Positions 61,979 through 64,000 of a stretch of 64,000 nucleotides of DNA are shown piece by piece. Numbering within the stretch: position 1 is the first letter of the stretch; every line of letters starts with the position of its first letter. The translations under genes were made by a program, and so were the position numbers. The notes under the pieces are model-generated. The model did not search any database and was not told the origin of the DNA. It saw nothing but the letters and a program-made list of their open reading frames with translations. The stretch spans positions 1 through 64,000 of the forward strand of contig NZ_JACXJA010000053.1 of the NCBI RefSeq assembly GCF_014705615.1, read 5' to 3'. Origin of the DNA: Paenibacillus oceani (lineage in GTDB: Bacteria > Bacillota > Bacilli > Paenibacillales > NBRC-103111).

Positions 61979-64000
61979 GTGAACAAGCAGCTGTATCTGG
62001 ACTATATTAAAGCCGCCGTTGCGGAAGGACGCAAGACGTACGACGCCTCGATCGGGCAGTGGAGGCAGGCGTTTAATCCCGAGGTGTTTCTGGGCATGTA
62101 TACGCCTCCGGGGAACATTGCGCTTCTGGCGCAAACCGAAGGCTTCCTGTTCCATGTGACCGGGGAGCGGCAATACGGGGAGGAGGCCAAACGGCACCTG
62201 TTGTCCATCGACGATTTTCAGTCGATCGTGCCGCAGGAGGTGGCCGGTCGTCATCCGGAATATGCGAGAGGCATTCCGGCGTTTGATCCGTTGTTTCAGG
62301 GGACACATTATTTGCACGGCTATCTGTACTTGAAAGGGACGGACCTGCTGAATGCGGAGGAAACGGAGCGTATCGAAGGCTCGATCCGCAGCGCAATTCG
62401 CGCCATGCTGCATTATCCGGAGTGGGGAGCGCACAACCGCTCGATGCTGCGCGTCTTTGCCCTGTCGCTTTCGATAACGGCGCTAGGTGACACAGAGGAA
62501 ACCCGCGAGTGGGCCAAGCTACGCGATTATCTGGCCGAAGAGTCGTATGGCCGCTGGTCCATCGAGGACGCCGAGCTGTATCTTCCGCTCTGGCTGTATT
62601 CGTGCATCATCTATGCCAAGCATACCGGCCGGGAGAGCGACTACTACTCGAAGCCGCAGACAAAATATTATTTTGACTTTATTACGCGGGCGATTACGCC
62701 TTACGGCCAGATCCCTGACTTCGGGGACGCCCATTATAACTCGTATTGGTATTTGTGGCTGGCCTGCCTGGAGATGGGGGCGGCGAAGTACCGCTGCGGC
62801 CGAATGAAATACGCGGCAGGCAAAATCTACGAGTACGCCTCTTCCCGTCTGGAGGGCCAGGCTTCCCTGTACTTGGCCGCCTTTTATACGTACGCCTACA
62901 ATTGGGGAGATGACGATGTGGAGCCGGCTCGCCCGGATGGACAAAGCGAGCTGCTGCTGGAGGATGTGATCGGCAAAAAAATATCGTTTCGCGACGGATG
63001 GAACGAGGATGACGCGTACCTGCTGTTCAACTACCGGGACGAGGGGGATTATGCGTACACTCCGCGGGAATACCTTCGTCTGACGATCAACGCTCCGGCC
63101 GAGAAAGCCCATCACGGCCATGCCGACGAAAATGCGGTTCTTATGCTGGTGAAACAACAAAATGTACTGCTCCATGATGGAGGATACCGCGATCAGGCGC
63201 CGAATGGTAAATATCGGGCAGACCTGTATCACAACAGGCTCATATTCCGGGAAGGGTGGTTCGACCCGGACGGCGGCAGCTCGATGTACGATTTCGTCCA
63301 TGACGACGGGACCTACAGACGCGTATCGACCGAGCTGCTGCATTTTCAGTCGTTCGGAGCAATCGTTTATAGCCGGACGAGGCTTCGCGACCCTTACCGG
63401 TCGGTCATGTGGGACCGGAATATGACGTATTTGCGCGACGAGGGCGTCTACATGATCGCCGATTGGATCGTCTCGCAGCGGGAGCAGCCGCTTAGCACGA
63501 TTAATGTATGGCATCCCGGCGGCGTGCTGGACGAAGGGCCGAACTATTATGTCGGACAGGTGCCGCATATCTACAAAGGGCCTGGCGATCCATCGCCGCT
63601 CGTGAACCGCCGCGACCTGGCGCTGCTGATCGAATTCCCGGGAAGCTCCAGGCCGATCGGCAAAGAGACCATCAGGCGCTGCTACGGGGACAGCACGATG
63701 GTGTATGAAGCGGACAGCCGGAATGCGGCGGCAGGGGAGATGGTGAGTTTCGTCACCGTGCTGACTCCTGTGGAGGCGTCCGGCCGGGGGGCGGATCGGA
63801 TCGGAAGGGTCCAAATCAGCCATTCGCCGGACCGGGCCGATCAGCTCGGGCTCGTCTACCAGGCGCCGGACAAGACGATCCAGCTTGTGTATAAGCTCGA
63901 TCTGGACAAAGGCGTGCGGCGCGGCGGGCCGGAGGATCGGTTGTACCCGAAATACAGCTGGGAACAAAGAGCCCTGGAATATGGCCGGATCGGGACGGAT
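61979..64000 (+). CDS. Heparinase II/III-family protein (partial, runs off the window)
   Basis: An open frame without a stop continues to the window end, giving at least 674 residues. GTG 61979 lies 8 bases after AAAGGA; in-frame ATGs at 61931, 61946 and 61970 are less well placed. The N-terminal half (about 1-290) is alpha-helical toroid-like (YLDYIKAAVAEGRK, NRSMLRVFALSLSITALG, DFGDAHYNSYWYLWLACLEM). The heparinase II/III beta-sandwich signature KAHHGHADENAVLMLVKQQN near residue 380 is followed by LLHDGGYRD. No signal peptide is seen, so it likely acts inside the cell on an oligosaccharide imported by the neighbouring transporter. The exact uronic-acid substrate is unknown. Confidence 0.85.
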   Translation, partial: MNKQLYLDYIKAAVAEGRKTYDASIGQWRQAFNPEVFLGMYTPPGNIALLAQTEGFLFHVTGERQYGEEAKRHLLSIDDFQSIVPQEVAGRHPEYARGIPAFDPLFQGTHYLHGYLYLKGTDLLNAEETERIEGSIRSAIRAMLHYPEWGAHNRSMLRVFALSLSITALGDTEETREWAKLRDYLAEESYGRWSIEDAELYLPLWLYSCIIYAKHTGRESDYYSKPQTKYYFDFITRAITPYGQIPDFGDAHYNSYWYLWLACLEMGAAKYRCGRMKYAAGKIYEYASSRLEGQASLYLAAFYTYAYNWGDDDVEPARPDGQSELLLEDVIGKKISFRDGWNEDDAYLLFNYRDEGDYAYTPREYLRLTINAPAEKAHHGHADENAVLMLVKQQNVLLHDGGYRDQAPNGKYRADLYHNRLIFREGWFDPDGGSSMYDFVHDDGTYRRVSTELLHFQSFGAIVYSRTRLRDPYRSVMWDRNMTYLRDEGVYMIADWIVSQREQPLSTINVWHPGGVLDEGPNYYVGQVPHIYKGPGDPSPLVNRRDLALLIEFPGSSRPIGKETIRRCYGDSTMVYEADSRNAAAGEMVSFVTVLTPVEASGRGADRIGRVQISHSPDRADQLGLVYQAPDKTIQLVYKLDLDKGVRRGGPEDRLYPKYSWEQRALEYGRIGTD

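Noticed and set aside
62519-63967. 482-codon minus-strand frame near the window end
   Set aside because: The plus strand encodes the heparinase II/III signature in an unbroken frame; the minus frame is its shadow.

Overview
The window reads as a chromosome segment of a Gram-positive endospore-former of the Paenibacillus type. The grounds are a long tRNA cluster of the kind that follows an rRNA operon, sigW-rsiW followed by cdaA-cdaR-glmM, a glmS ribozyme, AGGAGG-type ribosome binding sites, SLH surface proteins, and many AraC-type regulators beside carbohydrate genes. Genus assignment is inference from gene content.

Layout. 1-1.15 kb: twelve tRNA genes closed by a terminator. 1.4-4.5 kb: ppc behind a leader that can fold into several helices. 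5.0-12.5 kb: housekeeping envelope block, namely sigW, rsiW (with its own SigW-type promoter), cdaA-cdaR-glmM (c-di-AMP synthesis and phosphoglucosamine mutase) and glmS under a glmS ribozyme. 12.7-19.0 kb: metal block, with a CDF zinc-type exporter behind an SmtB/ArsR-type operator facing csoR, then a six-gene copper operon (copZ, copA, His-rich lipoprotein, Fe-S/siroheme-reductase-like protein, second CopZ-like chaperone, glutaredoxin) behind a CsoR-type promoter. 19.3-32.3 kb: surface and carbohydrate genes, including an orphan solute-binding lipoprotein, a 1312-aa double beta-helix protein ending in a FIMAH-like domain, AraC regulators, an SLH protein with four 471-bp repeats, and a DUF4838 protein. 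32.3-40.2 kb: AAA ATPase, UvrD-type helicase, EamA transporter, GNAT, mscL, and an MFS exporter with a MarR regulator. 40.4-45.0 kb: reactive-sulfur (persulfide) block controlled by CstR-type regulators, with two cstR paralogues, four rhodanese/TusA genes, a rhodanese-persulfide dioxygenase fusion, a decayed rhodanese and a cupin. 45.2-53.2 kb: AraC plus Gfo/Idh/MocA oxidoreductase, UbiA-type prenyltransferase plus GT-C-like membrane protein, EcsC-family protein, methyltransferase, DUF4395 protein. 53.5-64 kb: oligosaccharide uptake locus with a YesM/YesN-type two-component pair (the regulator interrupted by an in-frame stop), an AraC regulator, an LplB/LplC-like ABC importer with its binding protein, and a heparinase II/III-family gene running off the window end.

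The least ordinary parts are the extended copper operon, the duplicated CstR persulfide locus with its rhodanese remnant, the nonsense-split YesN-like regulator, the extra SigW-type promoter between sigW and rsiW, the folded ppc leader, and the tandem-repeat surface protein. I found no CRISPR array, prophage or insertion sequence.
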